From SYIM01 sp964581825 (GTDB lineage Bacteria > Pseudomonadota > Gammaproteobacteria > Burkholderiales > Burkholderiaceae_E): DNA of 29,904 nt. Shown here one piece after another: positions 14,649-22,666 of the stretch; position 1 is the stretch's first letter, and every line of letters begins with the position of its first letter. A model generated the notes under the pieces. That model was not told where the DNA came from and did not search any database. It worked only from the letters and a program-made list of their open reading frames with translations. The stretch spans positions 1-29,904 of the forward strand of contig CAZORB010000038.1 in the NCBI GenBank assembly GCA_964581825.1, read 5' to 3'. The translations under genes and the position numbers were made by a program.

Positions 14649-15875
14649 GTGAAAATTTTTCGCTCGCTCGATCACCCGCGCTTTCGTCACTACTTCTTCG
14701 GCCAAACGATCTCGGTGATCGGTTTTTGGCTGCAATCGATCGCGCAGTCCTGGCTTGTCTACCGGCTCACTGACTCGGCGGTCATGCTCGGGCTGGTCAC
14801 GTTTGCATCGTTCATCCCTATTCTGGTGGTCGCGCCGCTGGCGGGGCTGGTCACCGATCGGGTCGACCGCCGCACGATGGTGCTCCTCACCCAGGGCGCG
14901 CAGATGCTGCAGGCGGTTGCGCTGGCTGCGCTGACGCTCGGCGGCTGGGTGGAACCCCATCATGTAGTCTGGCTCGCGCTGGTCCAGGGCATTGCCAATG
15001 CGTTCGACGGTCCTGCCCGCCATTCGCTCCTGCCCGTGATGGTGGGCGGTACGGCCGACCTGCACAACGCGATCGCGCTTAATTCGCTGGTGATGAATCT
15101 TGGCCGATTTGCGGGTCCCGCCATTGCGGGCGTACTGCTGGTCTGGATCGGCGAGGGCTGGTGCTTTGTGTTGAATGCCGTCAGTTATCTGGCGGTGATT
15201 GTCTCGCTCGCGCGTCTGCCATCGAGTCGCGCGGCGCGTTCGAACCAGTCGCTCCTGCGGGAACTCTCTGAAGGCTTTGAATGGGTCTGGACCACGCTGC
15301 CCGCCCGATTCGCCATGATCAACCTGGTGCTGGTTTCGTTTTGCGCGCCCAACTATCAGGCCATGATGCCGGTGTTCGCGCGTGAGGTGTTCGGTGGGGA
15401 TGCACGGCTACAGGGGCTGCTGGTGAGTTGCGCTGGTGCCGGTGCGCTGGTGGGCACGATGATGCTCGCTGCGCGCAGTTCCACCGCTGGCATTGCGCGT
15501 GTGATCAATCTCGGTTCGTTTGCGGCCGGTATCGGGCTCACGGTGTTCTCGCTCAGCCCATCGCTTCCCGTGGCTGCGATCGCGCTCACGGCGGTGGGGT
15601 TTGGCGTCATCGTGACCGGTGCCGGAACCAACACGCTGCTGCAGAGCCTGGTGGAGGAGCGGCTTCGCGGCCGCGCAATCTCGCTCTACATGATGGCGTT
15701 TTTGGGCACCATGCCGGTGGGCGGCTTTGTGGTGGGCTGGCTCACCGAACTGTTCGGTCCGCAGCCCTCGCTTGCCGCCTACGGGGTGATCAGCATCGCG
15801 AGCGCGCTTATGCTGTGGCGCAGGCAGCACGCGATAGCCGAAGCGCTGGCTGCCCGAGCAGGGCTGAGGCCTTAA
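14649..15875 (+). CDS. MFS transporter, enterobactin exporter (EntS)-like group
   Basis: A major facilitator superfamily inner-membrane protein of 408 residues with about 12 hydrophobic segments. It resembles the MFS_3/EntS-type exporters. The N-terminus FRSLDHPRFRHYFFGQTIS leads into helix 1, and the loop between helices 2 and 3 has DRVDRRTMVLL, a motif-A-like pattern. The substrate is unknown; members export siderophores, drugs or metabolites. The start is GTG at 14649, 27 bp after slmA, with only a weak upstream AGGCGG. Proximity to slmA suggests read-through transcription rather than a functional link. It converges on the acetyl-CoA hydrolase-family gene. Confidence 0.88.
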   Translation: MKIFRSLDHPRFRHYFFGQTISVIGFWLQSIAQSWLVYRLTDSAVMLGLVTFASFIPILVVAPLAGLVTDRVDRRTMVLLTQGAQMLQAVALAALTLGGWVEPHHVVWLALVQGIANAFDGPARHSLLPVMVGGTADLHNAIALNSLVMNLGRFAGPAIAGVLLVWIGEGWCFVLNAVSYLAVIVSLARLPSSRAARSNQSLLRELSEGFEWVWTTLPARFAMINLVLVSFCAPNYQAMMPVFAREVFGGDARLQGLLVSCAGAGALVGTMMLAARSSTAGIARVINLGSFAAGIGLTVFSLSPSLPVAAIALTAVGFGVIVTGAGTNTLLQSLVEERLRGRAISLYMMAFLGTMPVGGFVVGWLTELFGPQPSLAAYGVISIASALMLWRRQHAIAEALAARAGLRP

Positions 15876-15891
15876 TCGGGTTTTCGGGCAG

Positions 15892-15935
15892 CCTCAACGC
15901 TGCTTCAATGTGACTTAAACGTAGCTTAAACGGCA
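15892..15935. repeat. Four degenerate 11-bp direct repeats between convergent genes
   Basis: Four adjacent 11-bp units lie here: CCTCAACGCTG, CTTCAATGTGA, CTTAAACGTAG and CTTAAACGGCA. The last two share CTTAAACG exactly. On the minus strand they read CGTTTA-N5-CGTTTA, a spacing like that of PhoP-type response regulator boxes. The array spans the MFS-hydrolase 3' junction and enters the last codons of the minus-strand gene, which is an unusual place for an operator. Confidence 0.4.
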
Positions 15936-17218
15936 CCGCTCAGCGCATGCCAATCGCGTTCGAGCTGCTCGCGAAAACGCGGGTCGGCAATCGCAATCAT
16001 CCGCTTCGCACGCTCGCCGAAGGTCGCATCGCGCAGATCTGCCACACCCCACTCGGTGATCACCATATCGGCATCCCCGCGTCCTAGCGTGACCTGACCC
16101 CGCGAGGTGGAGGCCACGATTCGGCTGCGCTTACCATCGCGCGAGGTCGATGCCAGCGCAACAATGCCTCGGCCGCCTTCGGACAATCGCGCACAGCGTA
16201 TGAAATCGCCCAGACCACCCAGGCCGCCTCGCCAGGCGCGGCCATCGTGCTCGGCGTTGGCCTGCCCGGTCACGTCGACCTCGAGCGCGGAGTTGACCGC
16301 ATGGAAGCGGTAAAGCGCGGCAAGCGTGGCTGGGTGGTGGGTGTAGGTTGCCGGCCGAATCAGAAACTGCGGATTGTCATGCACATGACGATGGGCGCGG
16401 TCGGTGCCTCCCAAGGTGTTGGTGACCGAGAACCCAGTGTCCAGACGCTTGTAGGCGTTGGTGATTGCGCCCGACTCGATCAGCGCAATCGCACTGTCGC
16501 CCACCAGCCCGCTATGCAGACCTAGGTCCTTGTGCTGGCGCAGTAAACCCAGCACCGCATCGGGCAGTGCGCCAAGCCCGATCTGGATCGTGGCCCGGTC
16601 GGGGACCACCGCCGCCACATGTGCAGCGATTCGGCGTTCCGCCTCCTCGGGTGCCATCGTGGGTGATTGCACGGCCGGCCCGGTGGCTCGCACCGCGATA
16701 TCGATCCGAAGGCTTGCCGCGTCGGCTTCGGTGCTGGGTGTAAACGGCGCATCGGGATGGATCTCGGCGATCACACAGCGTGCGCGCCGTGCCGCGGTAA
16801 CGACGTAATCGTTGGCCATGCCAAGACTCAGCCGGCGCCCGTCTGCGGACACGGCAAGCTGCAGCATGACGACATCGGCACGCAGCCGCCCCGCGCCGAA
16901 AGCGCCTTCCAGTTCGCGATAGGGGGTGGGCGTGACGTTGACGATCGAGCCCGGTTGCGAGGCAAAGCCCTTGGCAGCGCCGCCCATGATGCCGTAGCCG
17001 CCCGGGCGCAGATTCGGGTGTAGGGCACGCGCAAAGGTGTCGGACAGGACTGCGCCCAGAAATACATCGACCGGGCCAGCCAGCGTATCGGCCTGCTCGA
17101 CGAGGGCGCGGGTCACGGTAAGGGGTTCGGCCCCCGCCTGGCCGATGACGATGGCATCGCCCGCGTGGATCAGCGAAGCGAGCGGTGGCAGGGCATCAAG
17201 AATGGGCGGCAGCGTCAT
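15926..17218 (-). CDS. Acetyl-CoA hydrolase/CoA-transferase family protein
   Basis: A family I-type CoA-transferase relative (acetyl-CoA hydrolase, 4-hydroxybutyrate CoA-transferase group), 430 residues from ATG 17218. Family blocks are GDAIVIGQAGAEPLTVTRAL (20-39), QIGLGALPDAVLGLL (212-226), SALEVDVTGQANAE (310-323) and ITEWGVADLR (387-396). At the position where the family usually has the catalytic Glu (HS/T-E), this protein reads HSG (235-237), then LVGDSAIALIESGAITN. It may be a subfamily using another residue or a non-hydrolytic protein. An upstream in-frame ATG at 17272 (adds 18 residues) has a GGAA nearby and is a real alternative. The gene is single and divergent from an MFS gene. The acyl-CoA substrate is unknown. 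Confidence 0.85.
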   Translation of the reverse strand: MTLPPILDALPPLASLIHAGDAIVIGQAGAEPLTVTRALVEQADTLAGPVDVFLGAVLSDTFARALHPNLRPGGYGIMGGAAKGFASQPGSIVNVTPTPYRELEGAFGAGRLRADVVMLQLAVSADGRRLSLGMANDYVVTAARRARCVIAEIHPDAPFTPSTEADAASLRIDIAVRATGPAVQSPTMAPEEAERRIAAHVAAVVPDRATIQIGLGALPDAVLGLLRQHKDLGLHSGLVGDSAIALIESGAITNAYKRLDTGFSVTNTLGGTDRAHRHVHDNPQFLIRPATYTHHPATLAALYRFHAVNSALEVDVTGQANAEHDGRAWRGGLGGLGDFIRCARLSEGGRGIVALASTSRDGKRSRIVASTSRGQVTLGRGDADMVITEWGVADLRDATFGERAKRMIAIADPRFREQLERDWHALSGAV

Positions 17219-17398
17219 CGTTTGGGCTCGTCGGGTCGGAAGAAAGTGAGGTGGCCAATCGAAGTCCGCCATCGCGGAAGTTTCCGATCGGGGCGGCGAT
17301 GCTGGCACGCCCGCGCCCAAGGCGTCAAACCGGCTTTCAGCGTCACAGCACACCGGGGCGACTTGCCGAGGTGTCGGGGGCCGGGTACCTTCGCCGAC

Positions 17399-18703
17399 AT
17401 GACCGATACCGAGCCTCGCTCCGAAGCCCGCGCGTCTGACCGGGCGAGCCGGCTGGCGATCGCGGTGCTTGCGGTGGCGTTTGTCCTGAATTTCGCCGGA
17501 CGCGGGCTGGTCGAGGGGTTTTCCGCGTTTGTGCTGCCGCTGGAGCAGACCTTCGGTTGGCCGCGCAGCGCGCTCACCGGCGTGGTGGCCACGCAGATGC
17601 TGGTGAGCGGCCTGGCAGCGCCCGTCGCGGGCTGGCTGTTTGATCGATACGGACCGCGAACCGTCTATTGCGCCGGCCTCGCGCTGCTCGGCGTTGCTGT
17701 GCTGTTGGCAAGCCGAGCCGAGTCGCTCTGGGTCGTCTATCTGGGGGCAGGCGTCCTGGTGGGGGCGGGTGCAGCCGCGACCGGCATGGTGTGCGCGGCG
17801 TCGCTGATCGGGCGCTGGTATCGGGCGCGGCTCTCTACGGCAATCGCCATCGCCTATGCCGGATCGGGTTGCGGGGTGCTGGTCATGGTGCCGCTCTCGC
17901 AGGCGATGATCGACGCGATAGGCTGGCGCACTGCCTGGCTGTCGCTGGGTGCGGGCGCACTCGCCCTGGTGCCAGTGTGCGCGCTTCTACCCTGGGCGAA
18001 GCTGTCGCGGCCACCCGAGGAGTCCTCAAGTGACGTGGTGGCGCCCAGGGCGGCCGCTTCCTTGCCACCGTCCTCTCAATCCGAGCAGGCACGCGCGGCG
18101 CTCCGTGCAGCGTGGGTCGATCCCGCCTATTGGCGCCTGAGCCAGGTATTTTTCTTTACCGCGCTCGCCTCTTACCTGGTCACACCGCAGGTGGTGGCAC
18201 TGCTGATCGAGGGCGGGTTTGCGCCACTGGTGGCGGCATCGGCTTATGGGCTTGCCGGACTGCTATCGACCATCGGGATCATCGGGTCGGGCTGGTTGAG
18301 TGACCGGATCGGCCATCAGCGAACAGCGCTGCTGTCGTTCCTGTCGACCGCCTGCGGGCTCTGCGGACTGATCGCGGTTGCCTTGACCGGTTCGCTGCTG
18401 GGGCTGGCGGTGTATGTCACCTGCTTTGGCGTGGCCCAAGGGGCGCGAGGGCCCATCGTCTCGGCGCTTTCGAGCCGAATATTCGCGGGGCCAGGGGTGG
18501 CAACCATCTACGGCACGATCTTCGGGCTGATGGCCTTGGGCGCTGCGTTGGGCGCCTGGGCCGGTGGGCTGCTGCATGACCTGACCAATGCCTACTGGCC
18601 GGTGGCCGTGGTGTCGAGCGTGAGTTTGATCGCAGCAGCACTGCCTTTCAGGCAAAACAGTGCGCTCATGAGCCGCGTGCGCGCGCTAGCGCGAGCGCGC
18701 TAG
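17399..18703 (+). CDS. MFS transporter
   Basis: A 434-residue major facilitator with about 12 membrane segments. It resembles the monocarboxylate/oxalate-type MFS proteins (FGWPRSALTGVVATQMLVSG, then LFDRYGPRTVY between helices 2 and 3). A hydrophilic central loop (about 205-240) is Ser/Pro/Ala rich. The substrate is unknown; divergence from a CoA-transferase-family gene hints at an organic acid, which is inference only. The ATG at 17399 is preferred over the longer open frame, which overlaps the divergent gene. A possible promoter TTGCCG-N17-TACCTT (17363-17391) would start the RNA almost at the ATG, and no ribosome site is seen. Its stop overlaps the moeB stop within a 12-bp inverted repeat. 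Confidence 0.85.
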   Translation: MTDTEPRSEARASDRASRLAIAVLAVAFVLNFAGRGLVEGFSAFVLPLEQTFGWPRSALTGVVATQMLVSGLAAPVAGWLFDRYGPRTVYCAGLALLGVAVLLASRAESLWVVYLGAGVLVGAGAAATGMVCAASLIGRWYRARLSTAIAIAYAGSGCGVLVMVPLSQAMIDAIGWRTAWLSLGAGALALVPVCALLPWAKLSRPPEESSSDVVAPRAAASLPPSSQSEQARAALRAAWVDPAYWRLSQVFFFTALASYLVTPQVVALLIEGGFAPLVAASAYGLAGLLSTIGIIGSGWLSDRIGHQRTALLSFLSTACGLCGLIAVALTGSLLGLAVYVTCFGVAQGARGPIVSALSSRIFAGPGVATIYGTIFGLMALGAALGAWAGGLLHDLTNAYWPVAVVSSVSLIAAALPFRQNSALMSRVRALARAR

Positions 18704-18708
18704 CGCGC
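18681..18708. terminator. Perfect 12-bp inverted repeat at convergent gene ends
   Basis: GCGCGCTAGCGC (18681-18692) and its exact reverse complement (18697-18708) flank the tetranucleotide GAGC. Each arm contains TAG. The right arm provides the stop codon of the plus-strand MFS gene, and the opposite strand provides the stop of moeB. It can form a very stable hairpin in both transcripts, but has no T-tract on either side. A bidirectional 3'-end or stability element is likely. Confidence 0.6.
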
Positions 18709-19449
18709 CGCGCAGACCGGGCAGTTGGGGTCGCGCGCGAGCGTCACGCTGTCGATCTGGAGCGAGCGCGAATCAATCAGCAGCAGGCGGCCAATCGCCG
18801 GCCGACCGAAAACGCCCAGGACTTTCAGGGCCTCGGCCGCCTGCATCGTGCCGACAATTCCGGTGAGCGGCGCGAAAACGCCCATGACCGCGCATCGAAC
18901 CTCCTCGAGGCTTTCGGTCTGTGGGAACACGCAGTGATAGCAGGGTGAGTCAGCCGCCCGCGGATCGAACACCGACAGCTGGCCGTCGAAACGGATGGCC
19001 GCGCCTGAGACCAGTGGGACACCCGCCGCGAAGCAGGCCCGATTGATCGCGTGGCGGGTGGCAAAGTTGTCGCTGCAGTCGAGGACCACCTGGCTGCGGG
19101 CGACCGCTTGCGCAAGCGCATCACCGCTCAGCCGCTCGCCGATGCACTCGATCCGCGTATCGGGGTTGAGTTCGGCCAGCGTGCGCGCCGCTGATTCGAC
19201 CTTGGCAAGGCCTATGGAGTGTTCGCGATGCAGAATTTGCCGTTGCAGATTACTGGCGTCTACGGTGTCGCCGTCTGCAATGACAAGCGTTCCAACACCC
19301 GCTGCAGCCAGATACAGGGCGGCGGGTGAGCCCAGCCCGCCCGCGCCTACGATGAGCGCCGTTGCGCCGAGCAGTCGCGCTTGCCCCTCGATACCAATGT
19401 CTTCGAGCAGGATATGCCGGCCATAACGAAGCAGCTGCCGGTCATCCAT
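18700..19449 (-). CDS. moeB: Molybdopterin-synthase adenylyltransferase (MoeB/ThiF family)
   Basis: An E1-like enzyme that adenylates the C-terminal glycine of a MoaD- or ThiS-type sulfur carrier. The 249 residues match MoeB. The nucleotide-binding GAGGLGSP is at 35-42, DCSDN at 124-128, and the zinc site is two CxxC pairs, C170/C173 (CYHC) and C243/C246 (CPVC). VFAPLTGIVGTMQAAEALK is typical. MoeB and ThiF cannot be separated with certainty; neither moa nor thi genes lie nearby. It is the third gene of the gpmA-ctp-moeB group, starting 18 bp after the protease, an arrangement I recall from other Burkholderiales. The stop lies inside the 12-bp inverted repeat shared with the convergent MFS gene. 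Confidence 0.88.
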   Translation of the reverse strand: MDDRQLLRYGRHILLEDIGIEGQARLLGATALIVGAGGLGSPAALYLAAAGVGTLVIADGDTVDASNLQRQILHREHSIGLAKVESAARTLAELNPDTRIECIGERLSGDALAQAVARSQVVLDCSDNFATRHAINRACFAAGVPLVSGAAIRFDGQLSVFDPRAADSPCYHCVFPQTESLEEVRCAVMGVFAPLTGIVGTMQAAEALKVLGVFGRPAIGRLLLIDSRSLQIDSVTLARDPNCPVCAAR

Positions 19450-19467
19450 GAACGAAGCCGGGCCCGC

Positions 19468-20898
19468 TTAGCGGCTGGCGCCACCTGCGCCGCCCGTCGG
19501 TTGGGCAGCGGCGGAATCGCCTGTGCGCGGCTTGGCGATGGCGACTGGCTGGCCTTTCAGATGATTCAAAGCCTGCTGCAACTGGTAGTCGTCGGCTGAG
19601 CCGAATTCGATGGGTTTGCGCTCACGTGCACGTTCGGCATCGGTGGTGGGACGGGGAGCACCTGAGGGCCGCTCCTGCTCACGAGAATTCGACAGATGCC
19701 GGTTCAGATCGGCCTCGCGCACACGGAAACTGGCGGGATCGCCGTCAGGTGTTTCTTCGACGATGAAGTCAGGCTCAATGCCACGCGCCTGAATGGACCG
19801 GCCGTTGGGCGTGTAATAGCGCGCGGTGGTGAGCTTGATGGCGGTGGAGTTTGACAGCGGCAGAATCGACTGCACCGAGCCTTTGCCGAAGGTTTGCGTG
19901 CCCAGCACCGCGGCGCGTTTGTAGTCTTGCAGCGCGCCCGCCACGATTTCCGAGGCTGACGCCGAGCCGCCGTTGACCAGCACCACCATCGGGACATTTT
20001 TGGCGGCGGCAGGCACCCGCGCAACAAAGTCTTCACGACTGCCGCGCAGATAGTCTTCGGGTATGGCGCTGTATTTGCGCCGCGCATCTTCGTTGCGACC
20101 CTCGGTGGTCACCACGGTGACTTTGGGTGGCAGAAACGCGGCCGACACACCCACCGCGCCGTGCAGCAGACCGCCCGGGTCATTGCGAAGGTCAAGCACC
20201 AGACCTTTGCCGATGGCGCCTTGACGGTCAAGGGTTTCCAGGTGGCGCACCAGCGCTTCGACCGTATGTTCCTGGAACTGGGAGATTCGGACATAGCCGA
20301 TGCCCGGCTCGATCACTCTGGAGCGAACCGACTGTACGCGGATCACGTCACGAACGATGGTGACCACGATGGGTCGAGCCTCGCCCTTGCGCGAGAGGGT
20401 CAGCGTGATCGAGGTCTTGGGCTTACCCCGCATCAGCTTGACCGCGTCGTTGAGCGCCAAACCCTTGGTGGATTTATCGTCGATTCGGATGATGAGGTCG
20501 CCCGCTTTGACGCCGGCCCGCGCTGCAGGCGTGTCTTCGATGGGCGAGATCACCTTGATAAAGCCGTCTTCGGTGCCGACCTCAATTCCTAGGCCGCCGA
20601 ATTCGCCCTGGGTGCCAACCTGCAGCTCGCGAAACGCATCGGCATCGAGATACGCCGAGTGCGGATCGAGACCGGAGATCATGCCGCTGATCGCCTCGGT
20701 GATCAGCTTTTTGTCTTCGACCGCCTCGACGTAATTTGCCTTGATTGCGCCAAACACATCAGAAAACTGGCGCAGCTCTTCCAGCGGCAGCACGGCACGC
20801 TGGCTGCGTTGGGCAACGGCCGAGAGGCCAACGCTCACCAGGATGCCGGCAAAGGCACCTGCGAGAACCAGACCGACTGACTTGAGTTTGAACTTCAT
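19468..20898 (-). CDS. C-terminal processing peptidase, S41 family
   Basis: A periplasmic, membrane-anchored serine protease of the CtpA/Prc type that trims or degrades envelope proteins. From ATG 20898 it has 476 residues. A signal/anchor segment (about 7-29) is followed by a helical region, a PDZ domain (about 98-170) and the S41 catalytic core. The Ser/Lys dyad is S314 in GGSASASEI and K339 in TFGKGSVQ, with Q343. The 25-residue Ser-Lys distance equals that in Prc. The C-terminal 90 residues are polar and low complexity (Arg/Glu/Pro, then Gly/Ala). A TTG at 20922 would add 8 residues. It sits between gpmA and moeB and may have its own promoter in the 153-bp gap. Confidence 0.93.
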   Translation of the reverse strand: MKFKLKSVGLVLAGAFAGILVSVGLSAVAQRSQRAVLPLEELRQFSDVFGAIKANYVEAVEDKKLITEAISGMISGLDPHSAYLDADAFRELQVGTQGEFGGLGIEVGTEDGFIKVISPIEDTPAARAGVKAGDLIIRIDDKSTKGLALNDAVKLMRGKPKTSITLTLSRKGEARPIVVTIVRDVIRVQSVRSRVIEPGIGYVRISQFQEHTVEALVRHLETLDRQGAIGKGLVLDLRNDPGGLLHGAVGVSAAFLPPKVTVVTTEGRNEDARRKYSAIPEDYLRGSREDFVARVPAAAKNVPMVVLVNGGSASASEIVAGALQDYKRAAVLGTQTFGKGSVQSILPLSNSTAIKLTTARYYTPNGRSIQARGIEPDFIVEETPDGDPASFRVREADLNRHLSNSREQERPSGAPRPTTDAERARERKPIEFGSADDYQLQQALNHLKGQPVAIAKPRTGDSAAAQPTGGAGGASR

Positions 20899-20963
20899 GG
20901 GGCGCGCGGCGCTGAACCGCAATCTGAGAGGACGAGCGGAGGCTCTGACTTAACGAGCAACTG

Positions 20964-20969
20964 AGTATA
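20964..20969 (-). promoter_or_regulatory. Possible -10 for the S41 peptidase gene
   Basis: TATACT on the minus strand lies in the 153-bp gap between gpmA and the protease gene, about 65 bp before the protease ATG. No good -35 is visible. The gene may also be read from gpmA. Confidence 0.35.
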
Positions 20970-21006
20970 AACCCCGCATCCTTGCCCAGCCCAGCCTCAG
21001 GGCTCT

Positions 21007-21033
21007 GTGCGCGCACGAATTTGTTGCGCGCAC
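21007..21033 (-). terminator. Hairpin after gpmA
   Basis: GTGCGCGCA and TGCGCGCAC, a perfect 9-bp inverted repeat with a 9-nt AT-rich loop, lie 19 bp after the gpmA stop. There is no T-tract, so it could be a stabilising 3' hairpin or a partial terminator between gpmA and the protease gene. Confidence 0.45.
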
Positions 21034-21051
21034 GCGCCGTCTGGCCGTTGA

Positions 21052-21807
21052 TCAGGCCTGTTTCGCTCGCCCCTGTGCGGCGACCGCCGCCATGGCTGCC
21101 TCAATTTCGGCAGCATCGCCCAGGTAGCGGCGCCCGATCGGTTTGAGTGAAGAATCGAATTCGTAGACCATCGGACGGGCGGTCGGAATATTCAGGTTGA
21201 CGATGTCGTCATCCGGCACGTTCTCGAGGTATTTGATGAGCGCCCGCAGCGAATTGCCGTGCGCCGCGATGATGGGCCGGCGCCCCGCTCGAAGCGCAGG
21301 CGCGATCGTCTGTTCCCAGAACGGCGCCACGCGAGCCACGGTGTCTTTCAGGCATTCGGTACGCGGAATGTCGGCGGCGGGCAGCGCCCGGTAGCGGGGG
21401 TCGAGCTCGGCGCCACGCGGGTCGCCCTCTGGCAGCGGATCGGGCGCGATTGCGTAGGCGCGCCGCCAGATCAGCACCTGGGCATCGCCGAATTTCGCTG
21501 CGGTTTCGGCCTTGTTCAGGCCCTGCAACGCGCCGTAATGGCGCTCGTTCAGGCGCCAGGACTTGACCACTGGCAGCCATAGCCGGTCCATTTCGTCGAG
21601 CACCGTATGCAGCGTTCGGATGGCGCGCTTGAGCACCGACGTGTAGGCGATGTCGAAGTCGTAGCCCTCGGCTTTGAGCAGTTCGCCGGCCCGACGGGCT
21701 TCGTTGAGGCCGTGGGGGGTGAGGTCGACGTCGGTCCAGCCCGTGAATCGGTTCTCAAGGTTCCATTGGCTTTCGCCGTGGCGAAGCATGACGATCTGGG
21801 ATTTCAT
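21052..21807 (-). CDS. gpmA: 2,3-bisphosphoglycerate-dependent phosphoglycerate mutase
   Basis: This glycolytic and gluconeogenic enzyme interconverts 3- and 2-phosphoglycerate through a phosphohistidine. The 251 residues match the family. The phosphorylated His10 lies in MLRHGES, Glu88 in LNERHYGALQGLNKAE, and His183 in AAHGNSLRALIKYLE. Start ATG 21807 gives the expected N-terminus. The gene diverges from the rhodanese-grxC-secB group over about 80 bp and leads the gpmA-ctp-moeB group. A GC-rich hairpin follows its stop. Confidence 0.97.
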   Translation of the reverse strand: MKSQIVMLRHGESQWNLENRFTGWTDVDLTPHGLNEARRAGELLKAEGYDFDIAYTSVLKRAIRTLHTVLDEMDRLWLPVVKSWRLNERHYGALQGLNKAETAAKFGDAQVLIWRRAYAIAPDPLPEGDPRGAELDPRYRALPAADIPRTECLKDTVARVAPFWEQTIAPALRAGRRPIIAAHGNSLRALIKYLENVPDDDIVNLNIPTARPMVYEFDSSLKPIGRRYLGDAAEIEAAMAAVAAQGRAKQA

Positions 21808-21850
21808 GGTGGCTCGAAGGGGTCTGGGTCAGACGGGGCAGCCGCTATCT

Positions 21851-21856
21851 TATAAT
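21851..21856 (+). promoter_or_regulatory. Predicted -10 of the rhodanese-grxC-secB group
   Basis: A perfect TATAAT lies in the AT-rich patch CTTATAATTTCC between divergent gpmA and the rhodanese gene. The transcript start would be near 21863, about 24 nt before the TTG start. The -35 region (GTCAGA around 21828-21833) is poor. Confidence 0.5.
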
Positions 21857-21886
21857 TTCCGGTTTAGTTGTTCTCTGGAAACCAAC

Positions 21887-22294
21887 TTGGCCTTCGTTAC
21901 CGAAAACATCATCCTGATCGCGATTGCGTTTGCATCAGGCGCCATGCTGCTGTGGCCCATGGTCATGAAACGCACCGCAGGCGCATCGCTCGACACGCTG
22001 GGCGCCACCAGAATGATCAACGATACCCAGGCCATCGTGCTCGATGTGCGGGCCTCAGGCGAATTCGAATCGGGCCATCTGCCCAATGCTCGCAACATCC
22101 CTCTGGCCGAACTCGACCAGCGTTCGGGCGAGCTCCCTGCGGGCCGGCCGGTCATTGTGTGCTGCAACACCGGCATGACCTCGGCCAAGGGTGCGGCTGC
22201 GCTGCGGAAGTCGGGTCGGCAGGAAATTTTCAATCTCGACGGTGGTCTGAATGCCTGGCGCCAGGCCGGTCTGCCGATAGTCAAGAAGAACTGA
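21887..22294 (+). CDS. Membrane-anchored rhodanese-like protein
   Basis: A single-domain rhodanese (sulfurtransferase fold) of 135 residues with one N-terminal membrane segment (about 8-27, IILIAIAFASGAMLLWPMVM), so the domain probably faces the cytoplasm or periplasm next to the membrane. The likely active cysteine is C93 in VIVCCNTGMTSAKGAAAL. VLDVRASGEFESGHLPNARNIPL is the usual N-terminal rhodanese block. The start is taken as TTG 21887, with CTGGAAACC upstream as ribosome site; the longer open frame runs back through the promoter into gpmA antisense and is rejected. grxC follows after 21 bp, so a shared thiol or sulfur role is plausible but unproven. Confidence 0.88.
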   Translation: MAFVTENIILIAIAFASGAMLLWPMVMKRTAGASLDTLGATRMINDTQAIVLDVRASGEFESGHLPNARNIPLAELDQRSGELPAGRPVIVCCNTGMTSAKGAAALRKSGRQEIFNLDGGLNAWRQAGLPIVKKN

Positions 22295-22315
22295 CCTCAG
22301 AAAGGCAGAGTTGCC

Positions 22316-22579
22316 ATGGCTGCACGAATCCAGATGTACACGACGGCGGTCTGCCCGTATTGCGTGCGCGCTGAGCAGTTGCTGCGCCAACGCGGCGTCA
22401 CCGACATCGAAAAAATCCGCATCGATCTTGAGCCTGAGCGCAAAGACGAAATGATTGCGCGCACCGGTCGTAGAACGGTACCGCAAATTTTTATCGGCGA
22501 CCGCCACATTGGTGGTTGTGACGATCTGTACGCGGTCGACCGCGCCGGCGAACTGACGCCCCTGCTGACAGCCAGCTGA
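22316..22579 (+). CDS. grxC: Glutaredoxin 3
   Basis: A small cytosolic thiol-disulfide oxidoreductase that uses glutathione. The 87 residues match GrxC. The dithiol active site CPYC is at 13-16, the cis-proline motif TVP at 54-56 and the glutathione-binding GGCDDL at 66-71. It lies 21 bp after the rhodanese gene and 87 bp before secB, the usual order in the group. The 87-bp gap before secB shows no clear promoter or hairpin to me. Confidence 0.95.
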   Translation: MAARIQMYTTAVCPYCVRAEQLLRQRGVTDIEKIRIDLEPERKDEMIARTGRRTVPQIFIGDRHIGGCDDLYAVDRAGELTPLLTAS

Positions 22580-22666
22580 GCACACGTTCAGCCGCGGGGC
22601 GGTCGCCAGAGAAGCCCATCTTTCCAACCCCGACGGCTTGATGTCGTCACCCACCAGGATTTCCCG

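Noticed and set aside
14163..15065. A 300-codon minus-strand frame across slmA and the MFS gene
   Set aside because: Charged low-information sequence opposite two recognised genes.
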